A stretch of DNA of 64,000 nucleotides. Origin: Bacteroidota bacterium. Lineage in GTDB: Bacteria > Bacteroidota > Bacteroidia > Cytophagales > Cyclobacteriaceae. The stretch lies in assembly GCA_018267285.1 (NCBI GenBank), contig JAFDYU010000012.1, positions 165,944-229,943 on the forward strand, written 5' to 3'. Every line of letters begins with the position of its first letter. Within the stretch, counting starts at the first letter, position 1. The notes under the pieces were generated by a model. That model did not search any database. It was not told the DNA's origin and saw only the letters and a list, made by a program, of their open reading frames with translations. The translations under genes were made by a program, and so were the position numbers. Below are positions 18,993 to 26,883 of the stretch, one piece after another.

Positions 18993-20468
18993 TCAGTCTT
19001 TGATACAGCGTACCGAAAGGCCGCTGCCCTTGTAGTTGTTGCTTTTATGAACAATGTTGTTGTATCCCACCAATTCTCTGGACTTATTGCTTTCTTGTTC
19101 TATGCCGCACCACCAGTAGCCGCCCTTGCCGATATCCTTAAACTCACCCCCTGTGTATCGCATTCCGCCCGGCAGGCACGTCATTTTACTGCTGTTGCTC
19201 CCATTGCCTTTTTCATTATTCCAACCTGCTAAAGATTTCAAGGCATCACCTGCTTCATTTTCACCTCCATAAAAATCTGTCATGGTGCCCCACTCCTCAT
19301 CCGTGGCCAAATGCCAACCTTGAGGCGCGAGCCCACGTGGGTCGTTCAGTGCATACCAGTTGTAGAGCTTTCCGTAAATCTTTTCATTGGCCGGGTCGTT
19401 TTTGTAATAACACCAGGCTGGTTTTTTTTCACTCGCAGCCCTGCTCCACGCACTGTTTGTTTTGGCTTCCGGTATCGGTTCGCCATTGGTAAACGTTGTT
19501 ACATTCAAATTTTTTGCTATCCATGTTTGTTTTCCTACGGTAACAATAGCGGCATCTTCAACTCCGTATCCATAATCTAAGGGGCTGTTTTTTTCAGTTG
19601 GAGTTTCCTGCTTTACAGGATTAGTGGTGTTTTTAATTGCACCGTTAGTTTTGGCTGCCACCGAAGGTGTAGGCTTAGAAGTAGTTGTGGGCGCAACAAC
19701 CTGGGTTGTTTTATTAAAATAAAATTCACCACCAATGGAGTTATCCACCACCGAGGGAAGCTGTTTGCCCTCCGATTCTGTATTTACATCCCGCTTCACT
19801 TTCCGTAACACATCACTGATATCGAGATCGGGTTCGTTGATGTACTTGAGTAGTTTTGAAGTAAATAAACCATTGGAACCGGTACCATCGCTTGCCACAG
19901 TGCCCGGTTGGGTAGCAAACACCACAATCGAACCTTTGGGAGCCTCCACACTAGCCAACCCTTTAGCCAAGTCTCGGGTAAAACTTACAAAGTTGTTGGT
20001 ACGGCAGGCGTCCAATAAAAAAATATTCAAATTACTATTTGATGAATTCAATACCGACATCAATACATTCATCTTTACACATTGATCGTCTAAATCTCCG
20101 GGCACTTGCAATGTGGCCGATGCCGGAATTAAATAATTTTCGCCTTCGAATTGAGTGCCGTGCCCGGCATAATAAATAATACCTACCGCACCAGAGCTTT
20201 CTGTCATTGCGTTGTAGTACCGGGTGATGGCATCTTTGATTTGTTTTTTGGTTTTGGGATCGATCAATGTTTCCACCTTAAATCCTTTCAATTTAAGGGC
20301 TGTTGACATGTCTTTAGCATCTTTTAATGAATGACGCAACGGGGGCACGCTGGAATAATTTTGCACGCCAATAACCAGCGCTATCCGGCTGGATGCGGTT
20401 GGCTGATTTTGTGCGTAAACACCGATGAGTGCAACAAAAAGTAAACCGGTAAGTATTCCTTTGTACAT
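18993..20468 (-). CDS. exported caspase-family (C14) peptidase fused to a FISUMP domain
   Basis: A 491-residue protein with signal peptide MYKGILTGLLFVALIGVYAQ. Residues 27-255 form a metacaspase/caspase p20-like domain with the catalytic dyad His103 (YYAGHGTQF) and Cys155 (LLDACR). A Thr/Pro/Lys-rich linker (about 258-295) leads to a FISUMP domain (about 297-491: DAAIVTVGKQTWIAKNLNV, KLYNWYALNDPRGLAPQGWHLATDEEW, GYWWC, GLSVRCIKD). FISUMP is named from Fibrobacter surface proteins and is related to C-type-lectin-like formylglycine-generating folds. An outward-facing caspase with a binding domain is the reading; substrate unknown. Its promoter lies in the repeat next to hicA. Confidence 0.88.
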   Translation of the reverse strand: MYKGILTGLLFVALIGVYAQNQPTASSRIALVIGVQNYSSVPPLRHSLKDAKDMSTALKLKGFKVETLIDPKTKKQIKDAITRYYNAMTESSGAVGIIYYAGHGTQFEGENYLIPASATLQVPGDLDDQCVKMNVLMSVLNSSNSNLNIFLLDACRTNNFVSFTRDLAKGLASVEAPKGSIVVFATQPGTVASDGTGSNGLFTSKLLKYINEPDLDISDVLRKVKRDVNTESEGKQLPSVVDNSIGGEFYFNKTTQVVAPTTTSKPTPSVAAKTNGAIKNTTNPVKQETPTEKNSPLDYGYGVEDAAIVTVGKQTWIAKNLNVTTFTNGEPIPEAKTNSAWSRAASEKKPAWCYYKNDPANEKIYGKLYNWYALNDPRGLAPQGWHLATDEEWGTMTDFYGGENEAGDALKSLAGWNNEKGNGSNSSKMTCLPGGMRYTGGEFKDIGKGGYWWCGIEQESNKSRELVGYNNIVHKSNNYKGSGLSVRCIKD

Positions 20469-20490
20469 GATTGGCCGTTACCTTGAGGGA

Positions 20491-20521
20491 TAAAATTAGA
20501 AATTTTTCAAACGGCAGGCAA
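20491..20521 (-). promoter_or_regulatory. promoter of the caspase gene, -33 box inside the duplicated repeat
   Basis: On the minus strand TTTTG (TTG at 20521-20519) lies within the 33-bp repeat; after 20 bases comes TAATTTTA (20498-20491), one base from TAnnTTTG. The start codon is 23 bases further on. Confidence 0.5.
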
Positions 20522-20546
20522 AATTTTGCCTGAGCATTCTCCAAAA
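20514..20546. repeat. 33-bp direct repeat, left copy (duplicated fah 3' end)
   Basis: Identical over all 33 bases to 21019-21051. It contains the perfect 18-bp palindrome CAGGCAAAATTTTGCCTG. Read on the minus strand it encodes the last residues of fumarylacetoacetase (GECSGKILPA, then V and a TGA stop), although no fah gene precedes it: the hicA stop lies 3 bases upstream. See the finding on hicBA insertion. Confidence 0.95.
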
Positions 20547-20549
20547 GTG

Positions 20550-20738
20550 TTATTTTAAAGCTGCTTGCTTCAATATACTATTCAACGTTCCACGAGGGAC
20601 TTCGTCAGACAGACGATGGTAAGCAATAGTCACAATTCCAATTTTAGTTGCGTGTTTATATGCACGATGGCTTCCTTTTTGACGATCTTGAAACCAACCA
20701 TCTTCTTCGATCAGCCTAACAACATCTCTGTATTTCAT
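20550..20738 (-). CDS. hicA: HicA-family mRNA interferase toxin
   Basis: A 62-residue protein of the HicA family, small double-stranded-RNA-binding-like ribonucleases that cut mRNA. The catalytic His is H24 in QKGSHRAYKH, and the flanking GWFQDRQ and the C-terminal GTLNSILKQA fit the fold. It follows its antitoxin by 1 base, so the order is hicB then hicA, the reverse of the best-known E. coli arrangement. The stop codon lies 3 bases before the left copy of the 33-bp repeat. Confidence 0.92.
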   Translation of the reverse strand: MKYRDVVRLIEEDGWFQDRQKGSHRAYKHATKIGIVTIAYHRLSDEVPRGTLNSILKQAALK

Positions 20739-20739
20739 T

Positions 20740-20952
20740 CTATGCGAGTACTAACATTTCCGATTCGGAAATCGACTCCGGGATCTGAAGGCCTGATTCT
20801 TTCATGGCTTCAAGGTGCAATGTAACGGCTTCAATAATGTTATGCTCAACTTCTTGTTTTGTTGCACCGGCTGAGGTACAACCTGGTAAATCCGGAATAT
20901 AAGCGCTATAACCATCGCTACCTTTTTCATAAATTACTAAATACTTTCTCAT
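20740..20952 (-). CDS. hicB: HicB-family antitoxin
   Basis: A 70-residue antitoxin with the partial RNase-H-like HicB fold: YLVIYEKGSDGYSAYIPDLPGCTSAGATKQEVEHNIIEAVTLHL in sequence order. It lacks the C-terminal helix-turn-helix or ribbon-helix-helix domain of longer HicB proteins, so self-repression would need another mechanism. A GGAG Shine-Dalgarno-like run sits directly against the ATG with no spacer, which is unusual. It is the first gene of the pair. The promoter probably lies at 20953-21010; TACCTTTA is present there without a well-placed -33. Confidence 0.9.
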   Translation of the reverse strand: MRKYLVIYEKGSDGYSAYIPDLPGCTSAGATKQEVEHNIIEAVTLHLEAMKESGLQIPESISESEMLVLA

Positions 20953-21011
20953 CTCCTTTTTCTTTATAATAAAGGTAGTTTAAAATCTTAAGAATTTGAT
21001 TTCAACTCAAT

Positions 21012-22286
21012 TCAAATAGCAGGCAAAATTTTGCCTGAGCATTCTCCAAAACCAATTTTTACACCATCCTTTTCGCAATACCCACGCAGGATTACGGTAT
21101 CGCCATCGAGGAGGAATTTCCGTTCGCTTTCATCGCTTAAGTGTAGCGGGCGTTGGCCATTCCAAGTGAGTTCCAGCATAGACCCATACGAACCCGGTGA
21201 TGGCCCGCTGATGGTGCCGCTTCCATACATATCGCCCACCTGAATGTTGCATCCGTTTATGGTATGATGTGCCAACTGCTGTGCCATGTTCCAGTACATG
21301 TACTTGAAATTAGAGCGGCTAACCGTAGCGGGCTCTGTTTTATTTGTCTGAATGAACACTTCTAAAGCGATATCAAAATTTTTGTTTCCTTCGAAGGCAA
21401 GGTAAGGCAACACGTGCGGAAATTGTTCGGGGCCTTTTACACGGAATGGCTCAAGGGCATCGAGTGTTACAATCCACGGAGAAATTGTTGATGCAAAATT
21501 TTTGGCAAGGAACGGCCCCAATGGCACATATTCCCATGTTTGAATATCGCGTGCGCTCCAATCGTTGAACAACACCAAACCAAAAATATTTTCTTCGGCC
21601 TCGCGGGTTGTAGTATGCGATCCCAATTTTGTTTCGGAACACGTTATGAAAGCAACTTCCAATTCAAAATCCAATTTTTGAGTTGGGCAAAACTGCGGCA
21701 GCTCTGCATTGGGTGGTTTTATCTGTCCTTTCGGGCGAAGGATGGGGGTGCCCGATACAACTATTGAAGAAGCGCGGCCGTGGTACCCTACGGGCAGATG
21801 TTTCCAATTTGGGAGCAACGCATTTTTAGGATCGCGAAACATAGAACCAGCATTGGTGGCATGTTCTTCGCTGCTATAAAAGTCGGTATAGTTAGGCACG
21901 CGCACCGGCATGAGCATTTGTACCTCGCTCATTGGTACGAGGGCAATCTCGCACGCGGCCTTGTTCAATTTCAACTCGTCATTATCATGTTGTAACAACT
22001 CCGAAATCCGTTCACGCACTTCACGTCCTTTCTTCCGGCCAAGTGCCATAAAATCGTTTAAGAATTTTTGATTAAAGATGCCGGAAGGTAAGTTCAAGCC
22101 ATCGAAAAAACCATTTTCATGTAAGTACACCAAATCCAATACATGGTTACCGATGGCCACACCCGCTACGGGCGATAAGTATTTTGTTTTAAAGATACCG
22201 AACGGAAGATTTTGAATGGGAAAGTCCGAATCCTTTGGAACTTCCACCCAGGATTTAAGACGAGGATTGTTTGCTTTTAACTCCAT
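21012..22286 (-). CDS. fahA: fumarylacetoacetase
   Basis: A 424-residue fumarylacetoacetate hydrolase, the last step of tyrosine and phenylalanine breakdown, giving fumarate and acetoacetate. Visible marks: N-terminal domain LPFGIFKTKYLSPVAGVAIGNHVLDL, the catalytic-region motif DFYSSEEHATNAGSMFR, GYHGRASSIVVSGTPI, the metal-binding KLDFELEVAFI and LFNDWSARDIQTWEYVPLGPFLAKNFASTISPW, and the closing SGTISGPSPGSYGSMLEL. Length matches the family. The other tyrosine-pathway genes are not in view. Its 3' end contains the right copy of the 33-bp repeat, so the gene survived the hicBA insertion intact. Confidence 0.96.
   Translation of the reverse strand: MELKANNPRLKSWVEVPKDSDFPIQNLPFGIFKTKYLSPVAGVAIGNHVLDLVYLHENGFFDGLNLPSGIFNQKFLNDFMALGRKKGREVRERISELLQHDNDELKLNKAACEIALVPMSEVQMLMPVRVPNYTDFYSSEEHATNAGSMFRDPKNALLPNWKHLPVGYHGRASSIVVSGTPILRPKGQIKPPNAELPQFCPTQKLDFELEVAFITCSETKLGSHTTTREAEENIFGLVLFNDWSARDIQTWEYVPLGPFLAKNFASTISPWIVTLDALEPFRVKGPEQFPHVLPYLAFEGNKNFDIALEVFIQTNKTEPATVSRSNFKYMYWNMAQQLAHHTINGCNIQVGDMYGSGTISGPSPGSYGSMLELTWNGQRPLHLSDESERKFLLDGDTVILRGYCEKDGVKIGFGECSGKILPAI
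21019..21051. repeat. 33-bp direct repeat, right copy (native fah 3' end)
   Basis: Identical to 20514-20546, and the six outer bases TTCAAA also match across a two-base mismatch. It lies within the last codons of fahA. From one copy start to the other is 505 bp, which defines the duplicated unit including hicBA. Confidence 0.95.
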
Positions 22287-22291
22287 AAAAA

Positions 22292-22323
22292 AAAAGAATG
22301 CGCGAAAGTTAGCGCATTCTTTT
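22292..22323 (-). terminator. intrinsic terminator of the efflux operon
   Basis: Perfect 12-bp stem AAAAGAATGCGC/GCGCATTCTTTT (22292-22303 with 22312-22323) with a 9-base T tract on the minus strand. It closes the HlyD-MFS-TolC operon and sits immediately before the fahA start codon. Confidence 0.9.
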
Positions 22324-22344
22324 CATTGTTGGTCCAAATGATTT

Positions 22345-23622
22345 CTATTCCGCCCAATACTTCCACCCCAGCAGCCGGGCTTGCTCAATCCTAGCCGTGC
22401 AAAGCTGATATTGATATTGGATTTGATTTAATAAAATACGTTCCAGATTAGACGAGGCATTCAGCAAATCCAAATGGGTTGCCACACCTTGCTGATAACG
22501 CGATTGGGTTAGTGTTAGTGCTTCGCTCGCGTAGTTAACTTGTCCTTGAGAGTTTTTGATGCGGCTTTCATTGGAAAACAGATCGGCTTGTACCTGAGCA
22601 AGGTCTCTGCGTAAATTATTTTCTACCGTCTTTGCCGCCAGTTGATTTGCCTGTACTGTTGATTGCGCAATTCGTATGTTCTGATTGGTCTTCCCCGCAT
22701 TGTATATGGGTACACTCAAGTTCACACCGAGGGCATAATTAAAAATCAGCGGTTGAATATTGGGCTGGTATCCATTTCTATAACCGGTGCCACCCACAAA
22801 AGTGAGCAAAGGCAAGCGGCTGTTTTCGGCATATTTCAAATCCATTTCGCTGGCCAAAGTTCGTTGGGTGGCCAATCGAACATCGTAATTATTTTGTTTG
22901 GCATAATCGGCAACTTGAGTATCTGCAAATAGGGGGAAATCAAACTCATCTCCGGTTGGTACCGATGCTGTGCCTACTGTGTATTCCATCAATGCTTTTT
23001 GTTTTTGCAACTGATTAACAAAATCTACTTTACGGTTTTCTTCCAGATCGATGTTGCTTTGAATGTTGGCTCTATCTATTTGCAATGCGTCACCGTGTTT
23101 CATGCGGTTCTCCACTACTTTTTTGTTTTCATTAAGAAAAGAAAGGATGGTATCTTCTACCGCAATGGCTTTCTTTAAATAGATCATGGAGTAATAAACG
23201 GACGCTACCTGTGCGGCAACTTGTGCACGTGCTTGCTCAATGTTGGTTGTAGCGGAGAGTAAATCTGTTTTTGCCTTTGCTATTTGAGCGTTGGTTTTCC
23301 CAAAATCCCAAATGGGCTGCGTGATGCCAATGTTAAAATTGTAATTGTTGTTGGGCTGAAATTTCAAATCGCCACCCAACCCTAAATCTTTGTGGCTGAT
23401 GGGCGTGATGTAATTGTATTGCCCAATGCCTGAGATTACGGGCTGGTAGTTGCTCCACGCTTGTTTTACGCGTAAGGCAGAAACTTCTGAGGCCTTTTGC
23501 AATTCTTGAATTCGCGGGAAATAATTGAACGATTGACTGATCAGCGATTTCAGTTCTGAATTGGTTTGTGCGCACACCGCTGCATGAACAAAAACAAAAA
23601 ATGGTAAAAATATTTTTTTCAT
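22345..23622 (-). CDS. TolC-family outer-membrane efflux protein
   Basis: A protein of about 425 residues from the ATG at 23622, chosen because it gives a standard signal peptide (MKKIFLPFFVFVHAAVCAQ); an in-frame ATG at 23652 would add 10 charged residues. Two internal repeats of long helices with short beta hairpins are seen, including QPIWDFGKTNAQIAKAKTDL near 105 and VPIYNAGKTNQNIRIAQSTV near 305, the usual duplicated TolC signature. It forms the outer-membrane duct for the tripartite pump encoded by the two upstream genes. It is the last gene of the operon and ends at a strong terminator. Confidence 0.93.
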   Translation of the reverse strand: MKKIFLPFFVFVHAAVCAQTNSELKSLISQSFNYFPRIQELQKASEVSALRVKQAWSNYQPVISGIGQYNYITPISHKDLGLGGDLKFQPNNNYNFNIGITQPIWDFGKTNAQIAKAKTDLLSATTNIEQARAQVAAQVASVYYSMIYLKKAIAVEDTILSFLNENKKVVENRMKHGDALQIDRANIQSNIDLEENRKVDFVNQLQKQKALMEYTVGTASVPTGDEFDFPLFADTQVADYAKQNNYDVRLATQRTLASEMDLKYAENSRLPLLTFVGGTGYRNGYQPNIQPLIFNYALGVNLSVPIYNAGKTNQNIRIAQSTVQANQLAAKTVENNLRRDLAQVQADLFSNESRIKNSQGQVNYASEALTLTQSRYQQGVATHLDLLNASSNLERILLNQIQYQYQLCTARIEQARLLGWKYWAE

Positions 23623-23657
23623 AAGATTCGTAGTTCGTAAATTCTTTTTCATTTTTT

Positions 23658-25253
23658 TTAATGACTTTCTTCGGCCACTTTTTGAATGGTAGCCTTGTCC
23701 ATTTTTTTAGTTCGCAACAAAAACATGAATGGAATGGCACAAATAAAAAATACGGTGATCAGCATAAAGCAATCGGAATAAGCCAGCAGGAAGCCTTGTT
23801 TGGTTACCGCCAGATCGAGTGTTTTGTAGCTAAACTCGGTTGCCTGAACGGAGTTGATTCCCAGGTTAATAGCACCTGCCTGTGTTTGCGCCAAGCGTTG
23901 AATCAGATTTGGATCGGATACTTGTAAGTGGCTCACCAAATCGGTACGGTGCACCATGTAGCGCTGTGCTACATAGGTGTTCATTACCGCAATACCAAAT
24001 GCGCCACCAAGCTGTCTCAGCATGTTGGTGAGCGCAATACCACTGGGCATTTCTTTTGGCGAAAGCCCCACCATGGCCTGATTAATCAATGGAACAGTTA
24101 AACACGCAGTGCCGATGCCGCGGCAAACTTGTGTCCAAAAGAAAAACGGAAGCCCTACATCGGGCGTGACCAGCGAAGACGTATATCCATGGCCGATGAA
24201 GAAAGAAAAGCCGATCACTACAAAAACCAACGGAGGTACACCGGAGGTCATTGCGCGCCCCACAATGGGCATACAGAAAATAGCCGATATGGCACTTGGC
24301 ACCAACCCAAATCCGGCATCGGTGGGTGTGTACCCTAAAATGCGCTGCACCAAAACCGGGAAAATAAATACCGAGCCAAACATGCCAAAGCCCACGGCAA
24401 AAGTAAGTATGTTGCTGGCCCACAAATTTCTGCGCTTCATCACTTCGAGGTGAATCATGGGCTGAGGTGCTGTAAGCTCTCGATAAACAAAAGCGATTAG
24501 CCCGAAGGCAGCCAATATGCTCAAGATCAAAATCGTTCGGTCGTTAAACCAATCGTCAGCCTCGCCCCGTTCAAGCACATACTGAAGGCAGCCTACGCCA
24601 AGAGCAAGAAAACCAATGCCGGTAAAATCGATCTGGGGCTTTTCGCGATTTGGATTTTTCTCTTCTTCGGTTCTTCGGATAAAACGAAGCGTAAGCAAAG
24701 TAGCCACAATGCCAAACGGGATATTGATATAGAAAATCAGTGGCCACGAATAATTGTCGACAATAACGCCCCCTAAGATCGGGCCGATAGTTGGGCCAAG
24801 TACAATTCCCATTCCAAACATAGCCGAGGCCATAGGCCGCTTGGCGGGCTCAAACGCATCGAACAAAATTCCTTGTGATGTGGAAAGCAAAGCACCTCCG
24901 CCAATTCCTTGAACAAATCTGGAAATAATCAACATCATCAAGCTGGAGGCTTGCCCACACATATACGAGGACACCGTAAAAATGATGATGGATATAATGT
25001 AATATTTTTTTCGTCCGAAAAGACGAGCCAGAAAACCGGTAAGTGGAATAATGATTACGTTAGCAATGGCGTAGGCCGTCACCACCCAAGATGTATCTTC
25101 AATAGTAGCACCGAGGTTACCGCTTATGTCGGAGAGTGCCACATTCACGATCGACACGTCAATCAGCTCCATAATGGCAGCCGAAATGGTGGTGATCACA
25201 ATAATGGCCCGTGCAAAACCGGTGGGTAAATTTTTTGAATCTTGCATCAACAA
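23658..25253 (-). CDS. EmrB-type (DHA2) MFS drug exporter
   Basis: A 531-residue major-facilitator protein with 14 predicted membrane segments. Motif A reads GFLARLFGRKKYY near 75, motif C reads GPTIGPILGG near 155, and WRWIFYINIPFG-like WPLIFYINIPFG near 170, all typical of the EmrB/QacA branch of proton-driven exporters. It starts 4 bases after the end of the membrane-fusion gene and is 5 bases from the TolC frame, so the three genes form one operon. Likely substrates are hydrophobic toxic compounds; the exact range cannot be told. Confidence 0.95.
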   Translation of the reverse strand: MLMQDSKNLPTGFARAIIVITTISAAIMELIDVSIVNVALSDISGNLGATIEDTSWVVTAYAIANVIIIPLTGFLARLFGRKKYYIISIIIFTVSSYMCGQASSLMMLIISRFVQGIGGGALLSTSQGILFDAFEPAKRPMASAMFGMGIVLGPTIGPILGGVIVDNYSWPLIFYINIPFGIVATLLTLRFIRRTEEEKNPNREKPQIDFTGIGFLALGVGCLQYVLERGEADDWFNDRTILILSILAAFGLIAFVYRELTAPQPMIHLEVMKRRNLWASNILTFAVGFGMFGSVFIFPVLVQRILGYTPTDAGFGLVPSAISAIFCMPIVGRAMTSGVPPLVFVVIGFSFFIGHGYTSSLVTPDVGLPFFFWTQVCRGIGTACLTVPLINQAMVGLSPKEMPSGIALTNMLRQLGGAFGIAVMNTYVAQRYMVHRTDLVSHLQVSDPNLIQRLAQTQAGAINLGINSVQATEFSYKTLDLAVTKQGFLLAYSDCFMLITVFFICAIPFMFLLRTKKMDKATIQKVAEESH

Positions 25254-25257
25254 AAAA

Positions 25258-26295
25258 TTACTTCACGTTCACTTCAACTTCCACACTTAAGCCTGCCCGT
25301 AAAATGTCTTTGTATTTGGCATCGTTATCCAGCTCGATTTTTACGGGCACGCGTTGTGTGATTTTTACAAAATTACCCGTGGCGTTGTCGGGCGGAAGCA
25401 ATGAAAATTTTGCACCGGTAGCCAAACTCATGGAAGAAACTTTACCCTTTATTTCGATATCCGGATAACCGTCTAACAACACATTCACCTCCTGCCCCAC
25501 TTTCATTTTTTCTAATTGAGTCTCTTTAAAATTGGCAACCACCCAAAATTTTTCTTTGTTAACCACCGTCATCAAAGGCTGACCCGGCTGCACATATTGA
25601 CCTACTTCCAAATTTCTTTTTCCGATTTGCCCACTGACGGGAGCATACACATTGCAATAACTTAATCTAAGCTTGGCCAACTCTAAAGCCGCAATTCGAG
25701 TCTCTACGGTGGCCTGTGCTTTTTTAATCTGAGCTTCGGACGTGCGTACCTGAGAGGTAGCAAACGCCACTTGTTTTTGGTTGGCGGTTAATTGCTTTTG
25801 AGCCGATTCTACATTATTTCTACTGTCTTCCAATTGTTTTTGGGTGATGGCGCCATCTTTAAACAAGGCTTCATCGCGCTTCAAATCATCGGTTGCTTTT
25901 TGTAGTCGTGTTTGTTGTACATCCTGATTGGCAATGGCAACCTGTTTGTTTGCCAAGCTGTTGTTGAGCTGCGCCTCGGTGTTCGATAAATCAGCTCTTG
26001 CATTGGCCAAATCGGTTTCGGCTTGCAATGCTGCCAACACGTATTCGCGATCGTCAATAGAAATCAAAAGTTGATTTTCTTTTACCTCTCCGTAGTCAAT
26101 AACCGACAATGAATCGATGAACCCGGCCAACCGGCTTACAATGGGTATGGCATTTGTTTCGATTTGGGCGTTGTCCGTAGATTCATAGTTTAAATTGTGC
26201 AAAATGGTTCGCACACCAAAAAAGCCGGCAACGAGCACTACCGGCACAATAATAAAGGGTGCAATATTTCTTTTTTGGGGTTGAGTAGATTCCAT
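25258..26295 (-). CDS. EmrA-type membrane-fusion (HlyD-family) protein
   Basis: A 345-residue periplasmic adaptor: one N-terminal membrane helix (about 12-30), the EmrA start ESTDNAQIETNAIPIVSRLAGFI, a lipoyl-like half, a long coiled coil (about 85-215, QAETDLANARADLSNTEAQL), the second lipoyl half VYAPVSGQIGKRNLEVGQYVQPGQPL, and a beta-barrel end. It links the MFS pump to the TolC duct. It is the first gene of the operon; its promoter -33 box lies in the palindrome shared with the divergent marR-type gene. Confidence 0.95.
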   Translation of the reverse strand: MESTQPQKRNIAPFIIVPVVLVAGFFGVRTILHNLNYESTDNAQIETNAIPIVSRLAGFIDSLSVIDYGEVKENQLLISIDDREYVLAALQAETDLANARADLSNTEAQLNNSLANKQVAIANQDVQQTRLQKATDDLKRDEALFKDGAITQKQLEDSRNNVESAQKQLTANQKQVAFATSQVRTSEAQIKKAQATVETRIAALELAKLRLSYCNVYAPVSGQIGKRNLEVGQYVQPGQPLMTVVNKEKFWVVANFKETQLEKMKVGQEVNVLLDGYPDIEIKGKVSSMSLATGAKFSLLPPDNATGNFVKITQRVPVKIELDNDAKYKDILRAGLSVEVEVNVK

Positions 26296-26315
26296 AGGAT
26301 TTTTTAATAAGGGGA

Positions 26316-26346
26316 CAAAAGTAAACCTGGTTGACTAATTAGTCAA
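26316..26346 (-). promoter_or_regulatory. promoter of the efflux operon
   Basis: On the minus strand TTGAC (TTG at 26346-26344), 20 bases, then TACTTTTG (26323-26316). The -33 box is the right arm of the 26331-26346 palindrome, so a bound repressor would block it. Confidence 0.75.
26331..26346. promoter_or_regulatory. predicted MarR-type operator
   Basis: Perfect 16-bp palindrome TTGACTAATTAGTCAA in the 102-bp gap between the divergent efflux operon and MarR gene. A half site TTGACTA repeats at 26352-26358. Size, symmetry and position fit a dimeric winged-helix repressor. Confidence 0.75.
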
Positions 26347-26351
26347 GTAAG

Positions 26352-26382
26352 TTGACTATTATTTTTTTTTGGCCTATCTTTA
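26352..26382 (+). promoter_or_regulatory. promoter of the marR-type gene
   Basis: TTGAC (TTG at 26352-26354), 20 bases, then TATCTTTA (26375-26382). The -33 box coincides with the operator half site, which suggests autoregulation. Confidence 0.65.
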
Positions 26383-26397
26383 CGAAAAAAAGACAGT

Positions 26398-26883
26398 ATG
26401 AGTTACGACCTTCGGTTAAAAGATCCGGAATTTATCTGTACCTACGGCTGGGGGAAGGTGATCGCCAATTTAAAAAAGCAAATGGATCAATGGTCGGTCA
26501 ACCAATTGTCGAGCCGAGGTTATAAAGATTTTAAACTTGCTTATATGCCGGTTATCATGAATATTGACCTGGACGGCACCAATAATAACGACCTTGCCGC
26601 CCGTGCGCGTGTTTCCAAGCAAGCCATGAGTAAAGTAATCAAGGATCTTCAAAAGAAAGGTTACATCACTTCTAAAACCGATACAAAAGACAAACGAAGC
26701 TCAATTTTTACATTGACATCGCGTGGAAAGGATTTTGTGAAGGGCGCAAAATTTTGTGTACGTGGGCTCATGGACGAATACCGGAAAGTATTTGGCAAAA
26801 AAGAATTTAATGAATTGTTATTGAAATTGGTGGAGGTGATCGAATACAACGATAAAACATTTGCCAAGGATGGCGAAGATTGA
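26398..26883 (+). CDS. MarR-family transcriptional regulator
   Basis: A 161-residue winged-helix regulator. The helix-turn-helix is NNDLAARARVSKQAMSKVIKDLQKKGYI (about 59-86) and the wing is KDKRSSIFTLTSRGKDF. The N-terminal 50 residues contain dimerisation helices. It faces the EmrA-EmrB-TolC operon across a palindromic operator and should repress both units, with release by a pump substrate; this follows from the family and layout, not from direct evidence. Its last 14 bases overlap the methyltransferase start. Confidence 0.92.
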   Translation: MSYDLRLKDPEFICTYGWGKVIANLKKQMDQWSVNQLSSRGYKDFKLAYMPVIMNIDLDGTNNNDLAARARVSKQAMSKVIKDLQKKGYITSKTDTKDKRSSIFTLTSRGKDFVKGAKFCVRGLMDEYRKVFGKKEFNELLLKLVEVIEYNDKTFAKDGED

